Origin: JAZDOK01 sp043798715
GTDB lineage: Bacteria; Vulcanimicrobiota; JAZDOK01
Assembly (NCBI GenBank): GCA_043798715.1
Contig: JAZDOK010000078.1
Location: 1 to 22,319 of the forward strand
Length of the DNA: 22,319 bases
Direction of reading: 5' to 3'
This document shows positions 6,659 through 15,038 of the stretch, piece after piece. Position 1 is the first letter of the stretch. Each line of letters begins with the position of its first letter. Under the pieces are notes generated by a model. The model worked only from the letters and a program-made list of their open reading frames with translations, did no database searches and was not told where the DNA came from. Made by a program: the position numbers and the translations under genes.

Positions 6659-9484
6659 GTGATGAAAGCACGGGCTATACTCTTCAAACCGGGGACCAAC
6701 CTGATCAGGGAAACAGCGGACCTGCTTCTTTCAGACGGGCGCGCCCTGGAGAACAAGCTGGTCGTCTTCCCCGGGAAGAGGCCCGGCCACTTCCTGCGCC
6801 AGGAAATAGCCCGAAGACTGGGCCGCCCCTTCCGACCTCCATCCATTCTCTCTATGGACGGCCTGGCGGATTTTATCTGCGAGAGGAGCGGAGCCGGAGA
6901 GCTAAAAGTTTCGGATCTGGACTCCCTGGCCATCCTCTACCGCCTGCATCGGGAGGCGCCAGGCCCCGGGAACCTTCTCCCTCTTTCCCTTGAGGAGTTT
7001 CTGCCCTGGGGTTTCCGCCTGCTCTCCGACCTGGAGAATCTCAAAATAGAGCGGGTCTCTCCCCGTTCTCTCGAAGGGGTCGGGCAAGTCTTCGGCGCGG
7101 ATATGCCGGGCACCCTCAAGATTCTTCTGGGCGGCATCCACCGGCTCTATGAAGACTTTTACTGCAAGCTCAAAGATTCTTCCCTCTCGACCCGTTCCAG
7201 CCGGTACAGTCTGGCGGCGGAAAGCATCGGCGCTCTTCATCTTCCGGATATAGAGCAGATAATAATGGCCGGGCTCTACCGCCTTACCCGCTCCGAAAGA
7301 GAGATTATTTCAGCCCTGGGCGAAAGGGAAAAGGTCGTCTTTCTATTTCAGGACGGGCCGGGAATGGCGGAGATCTTAAAAGAGCTCAAAGTGACTCCGG
7401 AAGAGCCGGAGGGAACGGCTGAAAATCCCCGCTTCTTCTTCCAGCAGGCGGCGGACGTTCACGGAGAAGTCCTCGGCCTGAAGGAGGCTCTGAAGGGAGA
7501 GCCGCCCCCGGACCAGGGCCAGGTCATCGTCCTGCCGGAACCTCGCACGCTGTTTCCACTCGTCCAGCAGGTCCTGCCCGGGGTCCTGGAGTACAACATT
7601 TCGATGGGCTACCCGCTCCTCCGAACGCCCATCTACGCTCTGCTTGAAACTCTGGCCCGCGTCCTTGAGGGGGAAGAAAAGGGTCTCTTCTCCCTGCCGG
7701 GTTACCTGGATCTGGTTCTTCATCCCTATGTCAAGAATCTGAAATTGGGCGAAAGTTCCACTGCCGCCCGAATCCTGTGGCATACGGTCGAGGAGGAACT
7801 CGCTCCCCGCGGCGCTTCGTTTATTTCCCTGGAAGAAATAGAGGACTCGTCCGCTCTGACTTCGGCCTGCCTCGCCAGGCTGGCCCGGGCGGACGAGAAA
7901 AGCGTCACGCCGGAAGTACTGAAAGAATACTTCCTGAAAATTCACCGGGTTCTCCTCCGCTCCTTTGCTCACGTCTCCTCCCTGGCCGATTTCAGCCGGA
8001 ACCTGTCAGAGGTGGTGAGCTTCCTGGCCGAGGAGAGCTCCGCCTCTCAGCATCCTTATTCCGGACGATTTTTAAAATCCATGCTGGGGGCACTGGAAGA
8101 GCTGGGCGAAAGCCTGATAGGGGAGGAGCGCCTCCCTGGAATCCGCGACTTGTTCGGGCTTCTTCGGAGCTTCCTGGCAACCGTCCGGGTCCCCTTTGAG
8201 GGGACCCCGCTTAAGGGCCTCCAGGTGCTGGGATTTCTGGAGGCCAGAAATCTCCTTTTTAAAAAGGTTTTTTTCCTGGATTTAAACGAGGGCGTTCTCC
8301 CTGATGGCGCCCGCAGCGACAGCCTCCTTCCCATTCCCCTGCGGCGGCACCTGGGCCTTTCAACCTGCCGGGAACGCGAAGAGCTGGAGCGGTACCTTTT
8401 TCACACCCTGGTGCGCTCCGCGGAAGAGGCCCACTTCTTCTTCGCCGAGTCGAACGAAAAAGAGAAGAGCCGCCTGGCTGAAGAGCTGATCTGGGAGGAG
8501 CAGCAAAAAGAAAGAACACTGCACCTTGAGCGTCTCGATAACATATATTTCAAGGCTGATTTTTCCCAGGACGAGGTGGAAGCAATTCCCAAAAGCCCCG
8601 AGGTGGTGAGGCATCTTGAGAACTTCACCTCCTCGGCCTCAGCCCTGGACGACTACCTCTCATGTCCCCTGAAATTTTACTATCACCGGGTCCTCCGTCT
8701 CCAGGAGCGGGATACGGCGCATGAAGGCCTTAAAGCCGATGAGAGAGGAGAGATGGTCCATGCGGTTCTTAACCGTTTTTTCAGCGGTAGAACTAATCAG
8801 GATCTTCTCATCGAAGATAAGGACTTTGAGGAGATCCCGCGCCTGGTGGAGGAGGCCTTTGAGGAAAGATACGGGCTGCACCTTCCGGGCCGCCTCATCC
8901 TGGCAAAATTCCAGATCAAAACCCGGATGGAAGACGTGCTGAGACTGCATCAAAAAGATCCATGGCGCTCCTCGATAATCCTGGCTTGCGAGTTGAATGC
9001 GAACACCGTCCTGAACCTGGGGAAGGGCCTTCGGATCCGGGCCAAAGGCCGCCTTGACCGGGTGGATCGGCGCGGGGAAGAGATCGTCATTCTGGACTAT
9101 AAAACCGGCTCCCAGGCCGACCTGCCCCGTAAGGACAAATTTCTCTCGTCCTCCAGGCAGGATTGGCCCAAAACCCTTCGTTCCGTCCAACTGCCATTCT
9201 ACATTCTTCTCTACCTGGCCGTCCACCGGGAAGTTCCGGCGGACAAGGTCAATGCCTCACTCATGTTTCTTGGAAGAAAAGCCATCCAGGAGACCTTTCT
9301 CTGGAAGGATGAAAGGGACCGCCGGAAAACGCTTCTCTCCTACCGGGAGGCCATAAATACGCTGGTACAGGAAATCCGGCGCCCGGACCTGCCTTTTACT
9401 CCCGCATCCCTTCCCGCTCAAACCTGTCCCGCCTGCGACTTTAAAGTGATGTGCGGCCGGCAGTGGCTGATGAAAAACATCTGA
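6659..9484 (+). CDS. addB: AddB-like PD-(D/E)xK nuclease with Fe-S cluster
   Basis: This 941-residue protein is read as the partner of the upstream AddA-like helicase. The C-terminal nuclease shows D800 (RLDRVD) and D813-Y-K815 (ILDYKTG). Four cysteines match the AddB iron-sulphur staple: C669 in YLSCPLKFYY, then C923-x2-C926-x5-C932. The N-terminal helicase-like half has no Walker A, only FKPGTNLI and VVFPGKRPGHFLR, so ATP hydrolysis by this subunit is not expected. In B. subtilis AddB the cluster holds the nuclease domain together and the dead helicase part reads Chi. The start is GTG 6659 or ATG 6662; AAGG lies about 11 bases before the ATG. It ends 14 bases from the convergent amidase gene, with no visible terminator. 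Confidence 0.85.
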   Translation: MMKARAILFKPGTNLIRETADLLLSDGRALENKLVVFPGKRPGHFLRQEIARRLGRPFRPPSILSMDGLADFICERSGAGELKVSDLDSLAILYRLHREAPGPGNLLPLSLEEFLPWGFRLLSDLENLKIERVSPRSLEGVGQVFGADMPGTLKILLGGIHRLYEDFYCKLKDSSLSTRSSRYSLAAESIGALHLPDIEQIIMAGLYRLTRSEREIISALGEREKVVFLFQDGPGMAEILKELKVTPEEPEGTAENPRFFFQQAADVHGEVLGLKEALKGEPPPDQGQVIVLPEPRTLFPLVQQVLPGVLEYNISMGYPLLRTPIYALLETLARVLEGEEKGLFSLPGYLDLVLHPYVKNLKLGESSTAARILWHTVEEELAPRGASFISLEEIEDSSALTSACLARLARADEKSVTPEVLKEYFLKIHRVLLRSFAHVSSLADFSRNLSEVVSFLAEESSASQHPYSGRFLKSMLGALEELGESLIGEERLPGIRDLFGLLRSFLATVRVPFEGTPLKGLQVLGFLEARNLLFKKVFFLDLNEGVLPDGARSDSLLPIPLRRHLGLSTCREREELERYLFHTLVRSAEEAHFFFAESNEKEKSRLAEELIWEEQQKERTLHLERLDNIYFKADFSQDEVEAIPKSPEVVRHLENFTSSASALDDYLSCPLKFYYHRVLRLQERDTAHEGLKADERGEMVHAVLNRFFSGRTNQDLLIEDKDFEEIPRLVEEAFEERYGLHLPGRLILAKFQIKTRMEDVLRLHQKDPWRSSIILACELNANTVLNLGKGLRIRAKGRLDRVDRRGEEIVILDYKTGSQADLPRKDKFLSSSRQDWPKTLRSVQLPFYILLYLAVHREVPADKVNASLMFLGRKAIQETFLWKDERDRRKTLLSYREAINTLVQEIRRPDLPFTPASLPAQTCPACDFKVMCGRQWLMKNI

Positions 9485-9498
9485 ATTATTTGCGTGTT

Positions 9499-10305
9499 TT
9501 ATCCCAGCTCGTAGAGATCGGGGCGGCGATCCTGAAGAACCTTCATCCTGCTCCGGATTTCGTTTACCTTGTCAATCTCGATCGCGGCGGTGAGGAGCCT
9601 CTCTTCGTTTTCACCGGCCTCAATGACCGTCTCGCCCCAGGGATCGATCATTACGGAATCCCCGAAGTAGGTGGCTTTCCCGTCCGGGCCGAAATCCTCG
9701 CCGCCCACCTGGTTGGCAGCGATCATGAACAACTGGTTTTCGATCGCCCGGGCGCGCACCAGGATCTTCCAGTGATGAATTTTAGGGTAGGGGAAGGCCG
9801 CGGGCGATAAAATGATTTTCACGCCTTTTAAGGCATAGGTCCGGAACAGCTCCGGGAAACGGAGGTCGTAGCAGATCGTAAGGCCCACCAGCCCCCAGGG
9901 CGTCTCCACCGTGCACAGGGAACGCCCGGGAGCCATGTGCTGATCCTCGTGTATCAGGCTGAAGAGATGCGTTTTGCTGTATGCGCCGGCTTTCTCTCCC
10001 ATGGGATTGAACAGTATGGAAGTGTTGGAAACTTTCCCGTCTTCATTAAGGGTGAGCATGGAGCCGTTGATCCAGATGGCGTACTTCTGCGCCAGGCCGG
10101 CCACCCGCTCTATGACCTTTTGGTGCTCCCGGGCCATCCGCTCGTTGTTGGCCCAGTTGAAGCCCGTGGTCCACATCTCGGGGAAGCATATCAAATCACT
10201 TCCCCTTTGCCTGGCCTCGGAGATGAAAGATTCGCCCTTCCTGAGATTTTCTTCCGGGTTCGAATTGACGACGGCCATCTGCGCCATTGACACGATGAGT
10301 TTCAT
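9499..10305 (-). CDS. Carbon-nitrogen hydrolase (nitrilase superfamily, omega-amidase-like)
   Basis: This 268-residue protein has the complete catalytic triad: E43 (CFPEMW), K111 (YSKTHLF) and C145 (TICYDLRFPEL). The family hydrolyses amides such as alpha-ketoglutaramate or deaminated glutathione in the cytoplasm. The fold and length suit the omega-amidase/Nit2 branch, but the substrate cannot be read from sequence. I chose ATG 10305 because GGAG lies 6 bases upstream and the product begins MKLIVSMAQM, as typical family members do. The reading frame is open up to 10371, which would add 22 residues of unlikely basic sequence. It stands alone: convergent with the addB-like gene, divergent from the TPR/HD-GYP gene. 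Confidence 0.87.
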   Translation of the reverse strand: MKLIVSMAQMAVVNSNPEENLRKGESFISEARQRGSDLICFPEMWTTGFNWANNERMAREHQKVIERVAGLAQKYAIWINGSMLTLNEDGKVSNTSILFNPMGEKAGAYSKTHLFSLIHEDQHMAPGRSLCTVETPWGLVGLTICYDLRFPELFRTYALKGVKIILSPAAFPYPKIHHWKILVRARAIENQLFMIAANQVGGEDFGPDGKATYFGDSVMIDPWGETVIEAGENEERLLTAAIEIDKVNEIRSRMKVLQDRRPDLYELG

Positions 10306-10444
10306 CTGTTCTCCACGCCCCTCCCTTTCTTTCTGCATAATCTGTGGATTCATTTTCCTTAATCCGAACACCTGTTATTATTCTTATCCATCTGTCTTCT
10401 GAATTCCTCTGATATCCCCGGCAGGTACGCCCGGATGGCTCTTG

Positions 10445-10474
10445 TTGACTTTGACCTCCCTGTCGTGATAAGGT
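10445..10474 (+). promoter_or_regulatory. Possible promoter of the TPR/HD-GYP gene
   Basis: TTGACT (10445-10450) and TAAGGT (10469-10474) are 18 bases apart. A transcript from here would begin only a few bases before ATG 10485, giving an almost leaderless message. AAGG at 10470-10473 could instead be the ribosome-binding site, which would place the promoter further upstream. The two readings exclude each other. Confidence 0.3.
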
Positions 10475-10484
10475 AGTTAATAAG

Positions 10485-12638
10485 ATGAAGCAGGAATTTC
10501 TGTTCAAAAAGCTGGAAAGAGCCCTGGAGGAAAATCCGCAGGACGCTGCCGCTTTCTTTGAGATGGGGAAACTTCAGGAGGACCTGGGGGACCTCTCCTC
10601 TTCGATGAGGCACTATGAAAAAGCGGTTCATCTGAACCCGCTTATGACCCAGGCCCATTTTCAACTCGGCGTCGTTTACTCCCGCCTGAAATCACATGAC
10701 ATGGCTGTGCGCGAGTGGCAGCGGATGCTCGATGAGGACGGGGATTTTGACTTTGAAGGGATTGATTATTTTCTTCAGGCCGGCTCGGTTCAACTGGCCC
10801 TCAGGGAGTGGGAAAATCACGCGGCCTCCATGGCGGATCTCGCCTATAATCATTTTTCGGCAGGACTTGCCTTCGCCTGCCTGGGCCGCCTTGACGAAGC
10901 GCTCAAGTTTTTTAACCGGGCGCTCCAGATAAATTCCAAAATAGAGCTGGGCCATTTTCACATCGGCCTCTGTCACGCCAGAAAATCCAATCCGGAATCA
11001 GCCAATCATTCCTTTGTGGAGGAACTGAAACTCAGGCCCAGCCACCTTCAGGTACTCTACGCCCTGGGAAACAGCTACCTCGAAGCGGGTAAGATCGTCC
11101 AGGCTGTCGGGTGTTTCGAAAAGCTCCTGTCTCTTAATCCGAAACACATCAAGGCCCACTACCGTCTCGGCTTTGCCGCCGTCCGGCAGGGACAATTGGA
11201 TGTTGCGCTCAAGCACCTCGACAAAGCTCTCGAACTCAAACCCGGTTTCGCGCCGGCCTATTATATGAAAGGGCGGGTCTATGAAAAACAGTACAATATG
11301 GACTTGGCCCTGCTTTCCTATAACAGGTGCATCGAGCTCGACCCGAAGAACAAGGACGCCCGCTTCCAGATCGCCATGCTCTGCAAAAATCTGGGAAAAT
11401 ACGAATTGGCCCTGGAACACTTTCAGAAGACCGTGCAGCTCAACCCGAACGAGAGCGAAGCCTATCACTGCATGGGCCTGGTCTATGCGCAGACGGGAAA
11501 ATTCTCCGAGTCCGTAAAATCGTTCAGAAAGGCCCTGGAAATCTCTCCCGATCATGCTTATGCCCGTTACAGCCTGGCCCAGGCCTATTTCCAGGCCGGA
11601 CAGCACGAGGATGCCATCAGGGAATACAAAGCGTCTCTGGAATCAAATCCCCGGGATACCGCCGCCAGGAACGGGCTGGGAATCGCTTATATCACCAGCG
11701 GCCAGCTGACCATGGCCGTCAGCGAGTTCAAAAAAGCCCTTGAATTAAATCCACGAGACGCCTTCGCCCATTACTCGCTGGGGGCGGCTTACTTCAGGAT
11801 CGGCCATCTGGATCTGGCGATCGAGGAGTACCAGAAGGCCCTGGAACTCAATCCCATCAGCGTCTATGCGCATTTCAATCTCGGCGCCACCTACTCCCGC
11901 GGGGGACAGTTCGATCTGGCCATCCAGGAATATAAAACAGCTTCATCCATGATTCCCTCGAACAAGTCCGACCTGGAACTCTTCGCCACCCTGCAGCTTC
12001 AGGCGGCCGTAGGCATCGAGAGCGCCCAGAGAGGTCAGGAGCTTCAGTTTTCTTATGAAAGGCTCGACCAGGCCTACGTGGACACGGTCAAATCCCTCTC
12101 GAAAGCCATAGATGCCCGGGATCCCTATACCAATCGCCATTCGGAGAGTGTCGCCAGAATCGGCGCCATCCTGGCGAAAAGCATGGGCTTGAATGAAGAG
12201 AGCGTCCACGAAATAGAGGTCGCCGGCTATCTGCACGACGTAGGAAAATTGAACATCCCGGACCACATCCTTCTTAAGCAGGGTCCGCTCACCGAGGAGG
12301 AGGCCACCAGGGTAAAGACACATCCCCAGATCGGCGCCGAAGTGCTCTCCCCCGTCGGATTTCTAAAGGCCATGATTCCCCTAGTGCGCGGGCATCACGA
12401 AAAAATGGACGGGAGCGGCTACCCCGACGGCCTCAAGGGAAACGAAATTCCAATTGGAGCCAGGATACTGGCTGTCACCGATTATTACGACGCCTTGACC
12501 ACGGAAAGGCCTTACCGCGCCGCCCTTACACCTCAGCAGGCGCTGGATGAAATGGAAAAACATCGGGGGACCCACTTTGACGCCGATGTTCTGGATGCCT
12601 TTAATCACGTAATTGATGAAATAATTCTGACCGTCTAA
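10485..12638 (+). CDS. TPR-repeat protein with C-terminal HD-GYP phosphodiesterase domain
   Basis: This 717-residue protein is built of about a dozen tetratricopeptide repeats (residues 10-490; spacing 34, with many LELNP or similar repeat ends). A linker follows, then an HD-GYP domain (about 530-717). The HD-GYP signature is complete: H552 in YTNRHSE, H584-D585 (LHDVGKLNIP), RGHHEKMDGSG and G645-Y646-P647. HD-GYP proteins hydrolyse cyclic di-GMP (some c-GAMP) to nucleotides and so promote motility or other sessile-to-motile changes. The TPR part presumably docks it to a partner. No signal peptide or membrane segment is seen. The next in-frame Met lies inside the first TPR, so ATG 10485 is the likely start despite a weak ribosome-binding site. 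It ends overlapping the stop codon of the convergent membrane-protein gene. Confidence 0.9.
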   Translation: MKQEFLFKKLERALEENPQDAAAFFEMGKLQEDLGDLSSSMRHYEKAVHLNPLMTQAHFQLGVVYSRLKSHDMAVREWQRMLDEDGDFDFEGIDYFLQAGSVQLALREWENHAASMADLAYNHFSAGLAFACLGRLDEALKFFNRALQINSKIELGHFHIGLCHARKSNPESANHSFVEELKLRPSHLQVLYALGNSYLEAGKIVQAVGCFEKLLSLNPKHIKAHYRLGFAAVRQGQLDVALKHLDKALELKPGFAPAYYMKGRVYEKQYNMDLALLSYNRCIELDPKNKDARFQIAMLCKNLGKYELALEHFQKTVQLNPNESEAYHCMGLVYAQTGKFSESVKSFRKALEISPDHAYARYSLAQAYFQAGQHEDAIREYKASLESNPRDTAARNGLGIAYITSGQLTMAVSEFKKALELNPRDAFAHYSLGAAYFRIGHLDLAIEEYQKALELNPISVYAHFNLGATYSRGGQFDLAIQEYKTASSMIPSNKSDLELFATLQLQAAVGIESAQRGQELQFSYERLDQAYVDTVKSLSKAIDARDPYTNRHSESVARIGAILAKSMGLNEESVHEIEVAGYLHDVGKLNIPDHILLKQGPLTEEEATRVKTHPQIGAEVLSPVGFLKAMIPLVRGHHEKMDGSGYPDGLKGNEIPIGARILAVTDYYDALTTERPYRAALTPQQALDEMEKHRGTHFDADVLDAFNHVIDEIILTV

Positions 12639-12643
12639 GACGG
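12631..12643. other. 13-bp palindrome across two convergent stop codons
   Basis: CCGTCTAAGACGG is a perfect 6-1-6 dyad. It contains the TAA of the TPR/HD-GYP gene (12636-12638) and the TAG of the opposing membrane-protein gene (12635-12637). No T-tract is present. It may simply reflect selection on two overlapping stop codons. Confidence 0.5.
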
Positions 12644-12904
12644 CTCCGGGGGGGCTTTCTCCTCGGCGGACTGGGGCGCTTCGTCAGGGGCGGAACCTTC
12701 CAGGGGTGCTTCCACTTCTGTCTCAGCCAGGAGGAGTTGCGGCTCCGCCTGAAGAGGTCCTTCCGGTGAGAGCATAGGGCATAAGAGCTCCTTCATTTCC
12801 TCATGGCGCCTGTAAAATTTCCAGGCGATCTTAGCTCCCGCGAGGAGAAGGATGACGGCGAATCCGATTGCCAAAACCAGAATACTCACGGAAAAATCTT
12901 CCAC
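12635..12904 (-). CDS. Small single-pass membrane protein, unknown function
   Basis: This 89-residue protein is not recognised as a family. One transmembrane helix (about residues 7-27, SILVLAIGFAVILLLAGAKI) is followed by a basic stretch KFYRRHEE, which predicts a cytoplasmic C-terminus. A tail rich in Glu, Pro and Ala completes it. The start is GTG 12904. An in-frame TAG lies just upstream, so no longer start exists, although GGAGGAG is a rather distant 13 bases away. It is the last gene of the minus-strand group after the PLD lipoprotein (39-base gap). By its place it may be an anchor for the C11/PLD pair, but nothing in the sequence proves that. Confidence 0.6.
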   Translation of the reverse strand: MEDFSVSILVLAIGFAVILLLAGAKIAWKFYRRHEEMKELLCPMLSPEGPLQAEPQLLLAETEVEAPLEGSAPDEAPQSAEEKAPPEPS

Positions 12905-12943
12905 GCCGGTGAAGTTTCTCCTCCAGGACGACTATGTCATCCG

Positions 12944-13513
12944 CTATTTTCTCTTTTGCTCTATAGTAGCTTCACCGGCCGCGCCGTAAATCTTCTGGAA
13001 TTCGTCGGCATACTTCATGGCCAGGACCGGGGAATGAATGACGAGGAGATTTTCAAAGTTGTTCTCTTCGGCGTTGGCCGTCCAGTTGAAGGAACCGGTT
13101 ATGACCACCTTACTGTCTATCACGGCGAATTTGTGGTGCATGATTCCCCGCCCGAGGCCGCGGGCCAGGCGGATGGGAAGCCCGTTGTTTAAAAAATAGT
13201 TTTTCTTTGAATACTTGTTTTTAGCCTGGGATTCGTCCAGGACTACCCGAACCTCCACGCCCCTTTTTTGGGCGGCGATTACCGCATTGCCGAGTTCCCG
13301 GTTGGTGAAGGAAAACATGGCGATGTCGAGTGTCTTCTTCGCCTTCCCTATTTCCCCGATAATCGCCTGCTGGCATCCTCCCTGCGGCGAGAAATAGACC
13401 TGCAGGGAATCGTAGGAAAGAGGCTCCTTGGAATGGGCGATGCAGGCGGAAAGAAAAAAGAACAACAAAAAAACGGAAAGACATTTTCCAAAGAAACCGC
13501 CGGGAAATCTCAC
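12944..13513 (-). CDS. PLD-family (single HKD) lipoprotein nuclease or phospholipase
   Basis: I take GTG 13513 as the start, giving 189 residues. The open frame reaches 13693, but that part runs antisense-like through the preceding peptidase gene in another frame and has no family features. From the GTG the product has a hydrophobic h-region and the lipobox LSAC (C24), so it is expected to be a lipid-anchored envelope protein. Residues about 35-180 form one phospholipase D domain with H126-x-K128-x4-D133 followed by GSFNWT. Single-HKD proteins of this size (Nuc-like) dimerise and are often nonspecific DNases. It begins 4 bases after the C11 stop codon, with GGAAAG as ribosome-binding site overlapping that stop, so the two are probably coupled. 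Confidence 0.82.
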   Translation of the reverse strand: MRFPGGFFGKCLSVFLLFFFLSACIAHSKEPLSYDSLQVYFSPQGGCQQAIIGEIGKAKKTLDIAMFSFTNRELGNAVIAAQKRGVEVRVVLDESQAKNKYSKKNYFLNNGLPIRLARGLGRGIMHHKFAVIDSKVVITGSFNWTANAEENNFENLLVIHSPVLAMKYADEFQKIYGAAGEATIEQKRK

Positions 13514-13517
13514 CAGG

Positions 13518-14942
13518 TTACTTTCCGTCCGCTCCCACCCACTGAAGGAACTCGTCCCAGCGGGTCTTTTGAGAGAAGGAGAGGTCAAGGTAGGCTTCCT
13601 TCGGCTTTGCGCTGAGGCGGTTGCTTTTTTCTTCGTAGGATTCCAGAATGCCGTTGGCGGGGAGGTAGATGGAAAGGCCGTGGGAATTTTCAATGCCCTC
13701 CCCCGGCTGCTTCTGGGCGATTACCGCCTTCTGAAGGACATCGGCAGTCTTGAGAGCCGCCTCCATCACCTTCGGGTCCTTTATGTCGGGGCTCTGGATG
13801 AGTTTCTGGCAGAAATCGTAGAGATCCCGGTAGTTTGTGCAGAGCTTGTCCTCCGGGAAGACGCTGCAGTAAAACTGGGTGGAGGTGATTACCTTCCGCA
13901 GGGTCTCCTTGGATATAGAGGAATTCATGAGGACCCCGGCCAGGCCGTCCACGGACTGCTCCAGGGCTTTCATTTCTTTCAAGTCAACGGCGGAGATGGT
14001 CTTCATGGCGGGATCTTTCGCGCCCTCCTCCACCATGAGGCGGGCCAGGCGGTCCGGCTCCACTGCGCCATTTTTTAATTCTTCTTCCAGACGGCCCACC
14101 ATCCGGCCCTCCGGGAATCCGAAGGGATACTCGACTTCCTCGGAACCGACGACATAGCCGGCGCTATCCCCCAGCTGGTGAGCAACTTCCGCCTGCTGCA
14201 TGAGACATGAATCAAAACCGACGATATCGGCTTTCTGACCAGTCTTCTTTTCGGCCGAGGCCAGGGCTGCCCCGACCTCGGGCGTGGACATGAGTTTCCC
14301 GGACTTGTCATCCTGGATGGTGCCCAGGAACCCATAGCCGTGATCCATGAGAACTACCATGTAGTGTTCGGCCGGATAGGTCTTCATGCCCCAGGAAACA
14401 AAATCAGCCAGGGCCTCAGGCTCCGCCATGTTCACCGGGCCGAGCTTCTCCACCGGCGGGGAGACGAGGGTGGGAGCCGTGCGGAGAGTGCCTTCTTGAG
14501 AGGGACCGTATACCACGGGCCTCTTCCGGGAATGAAGCGGCACCGGCTCCGGACCGGGGTTGGGATTCTTTTCGACGAAGAAACGGGTGGTCCCGGGATA
14601 GGGAGAATTATCGGGTTGCCCTACCTGCGTCACTACGTTTACATTTTCATCGCTGCCGAAGCGCTCCAGGCGCGACATCTTGGTCAGCATGTCTCCCGAT
14701 ATATTGTTGTTCCCTGCGAAATAATAAAGAACGGTCCATTTTTTCTTCGCCGCAGGATCGGACTGCCCCGGCCCGCCCGTTTTGGAAACCGGCCCTGAAT
14801 CCTGTTGCTTCCGGGAATTCAGGGTGACCCGGTCCACCGGTGCGGAAAGAGGCTCCGGCCCTGAAGACTCAGGCACTTTCTTTTTATCGAGAAACTCCCT
14901 CCCTGAGAGGGAATGGACCGAAAGCCTGTCTATTTCTCCCAC
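13518..14942 (-). CDS. Clostripain-family (C11) cysteine peptidase, short form
   Basis: This 474-residue protein has a caspase-like C11 catalytic core from about residue 65 (KKWTVLYYFAGNNN). The dyad is H201 in LMDHGYG and C246 in GFDSCLM. Clostripain-type enzymes cut after Arg or Lys and often self-process. No signal peptide or membrane helix is visible. The first 60 residues are low-complexity and include PVDRVTLNS (35-43), which resembles PDTVNLS in the second C11 protein of this window. The start is GTG 14942 with GGAGG 6-7 bases upstream. It heads a three-gene group with the PLD lipoprotein and the small membrane protein. Its substrate is unknown. Confidence 0.87.
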   Translation of the reverse strand: MGEIDRLSVHSLSGREFLDKKKVPESSGPEPLSAPVDRVTLNSRKQQDSGPVSKTGGPGQSDPAAKKKWTVLYYFAGNNNISGDMLTKMSRLERFGSDENVNVVTQVGQPDNSPYPGTTRFFVEKNPNPGPEPVPLHSRKRPVVYGPSQEGTLRTAPTLVSPPVEKLGPVNMAEPEALADFVSWGMKTYPAEHYMVVLMDHGYGFLGTIQDDKSGKLMSTPEVGAALASAEKKTGQKADIVGFDSCLMQQAEVAHQLGDSAGYVVGSEEVEYPFGFPEGRMVGRLEEELKNGAVEPDRLARLMVEEGAKDPAMKTISAVDLKEMKALEQSVDGLAGVLMNSSISKETLRKVITSTQFYCSVFPEDKLCTNYRDLYDFCQKLIQSPDIKDPKVMEAALKTADVLQKAVIAQKQPGEGIENSHGLSIYLPANGILESYEEKSNRLSAKPKEAYLDLSFSQKTRWDEFLQWVGADGK

Positions 14943-15000
14943 CTGAGACCTCCATGTTTATGAATTGTGGTAAAAAATCTATGATGCTCTTCTGTTTTTT

Positions 15001-15029
15001 ATTCTACCATTGAAATGAAAGAGAGTAAA
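15001..15029 (-). promoter_or_regulatory. Probable promoter of the short C11 gene
   Basis: On the minus strand, TTTACT (15029-15024) and TAGAAT (15006-15001) are 17 bases apart, 4/6 and 5/6 matches to the sigma70 boxes. They lie about 60 bases before the GTG start. Two GTTAAC half-sites sit just upstream of the -35 box. Confidence 0.45.
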
Positions 15030-15038
15030 GGAAACCTT

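Noticed and set aside
7376..7972. Minus-strand frame of 198 codons inside the addB-like gene
   Set aside because: Shadow of a real gene; low-complexity translation with no motif.
10306..10371. Longer N-terminus of the amidase
   Set aside because: The charged 22-residue extension is absent from the family and ATG 10305 has a well-placed GGAG.
13514..13693. Upstream part of the PLD open frame
   Set aside because: It lies entirely within the C11 coding region in another frame; GTG 13513 gives a proper lipoprotein signal and a ribosome-binding site.
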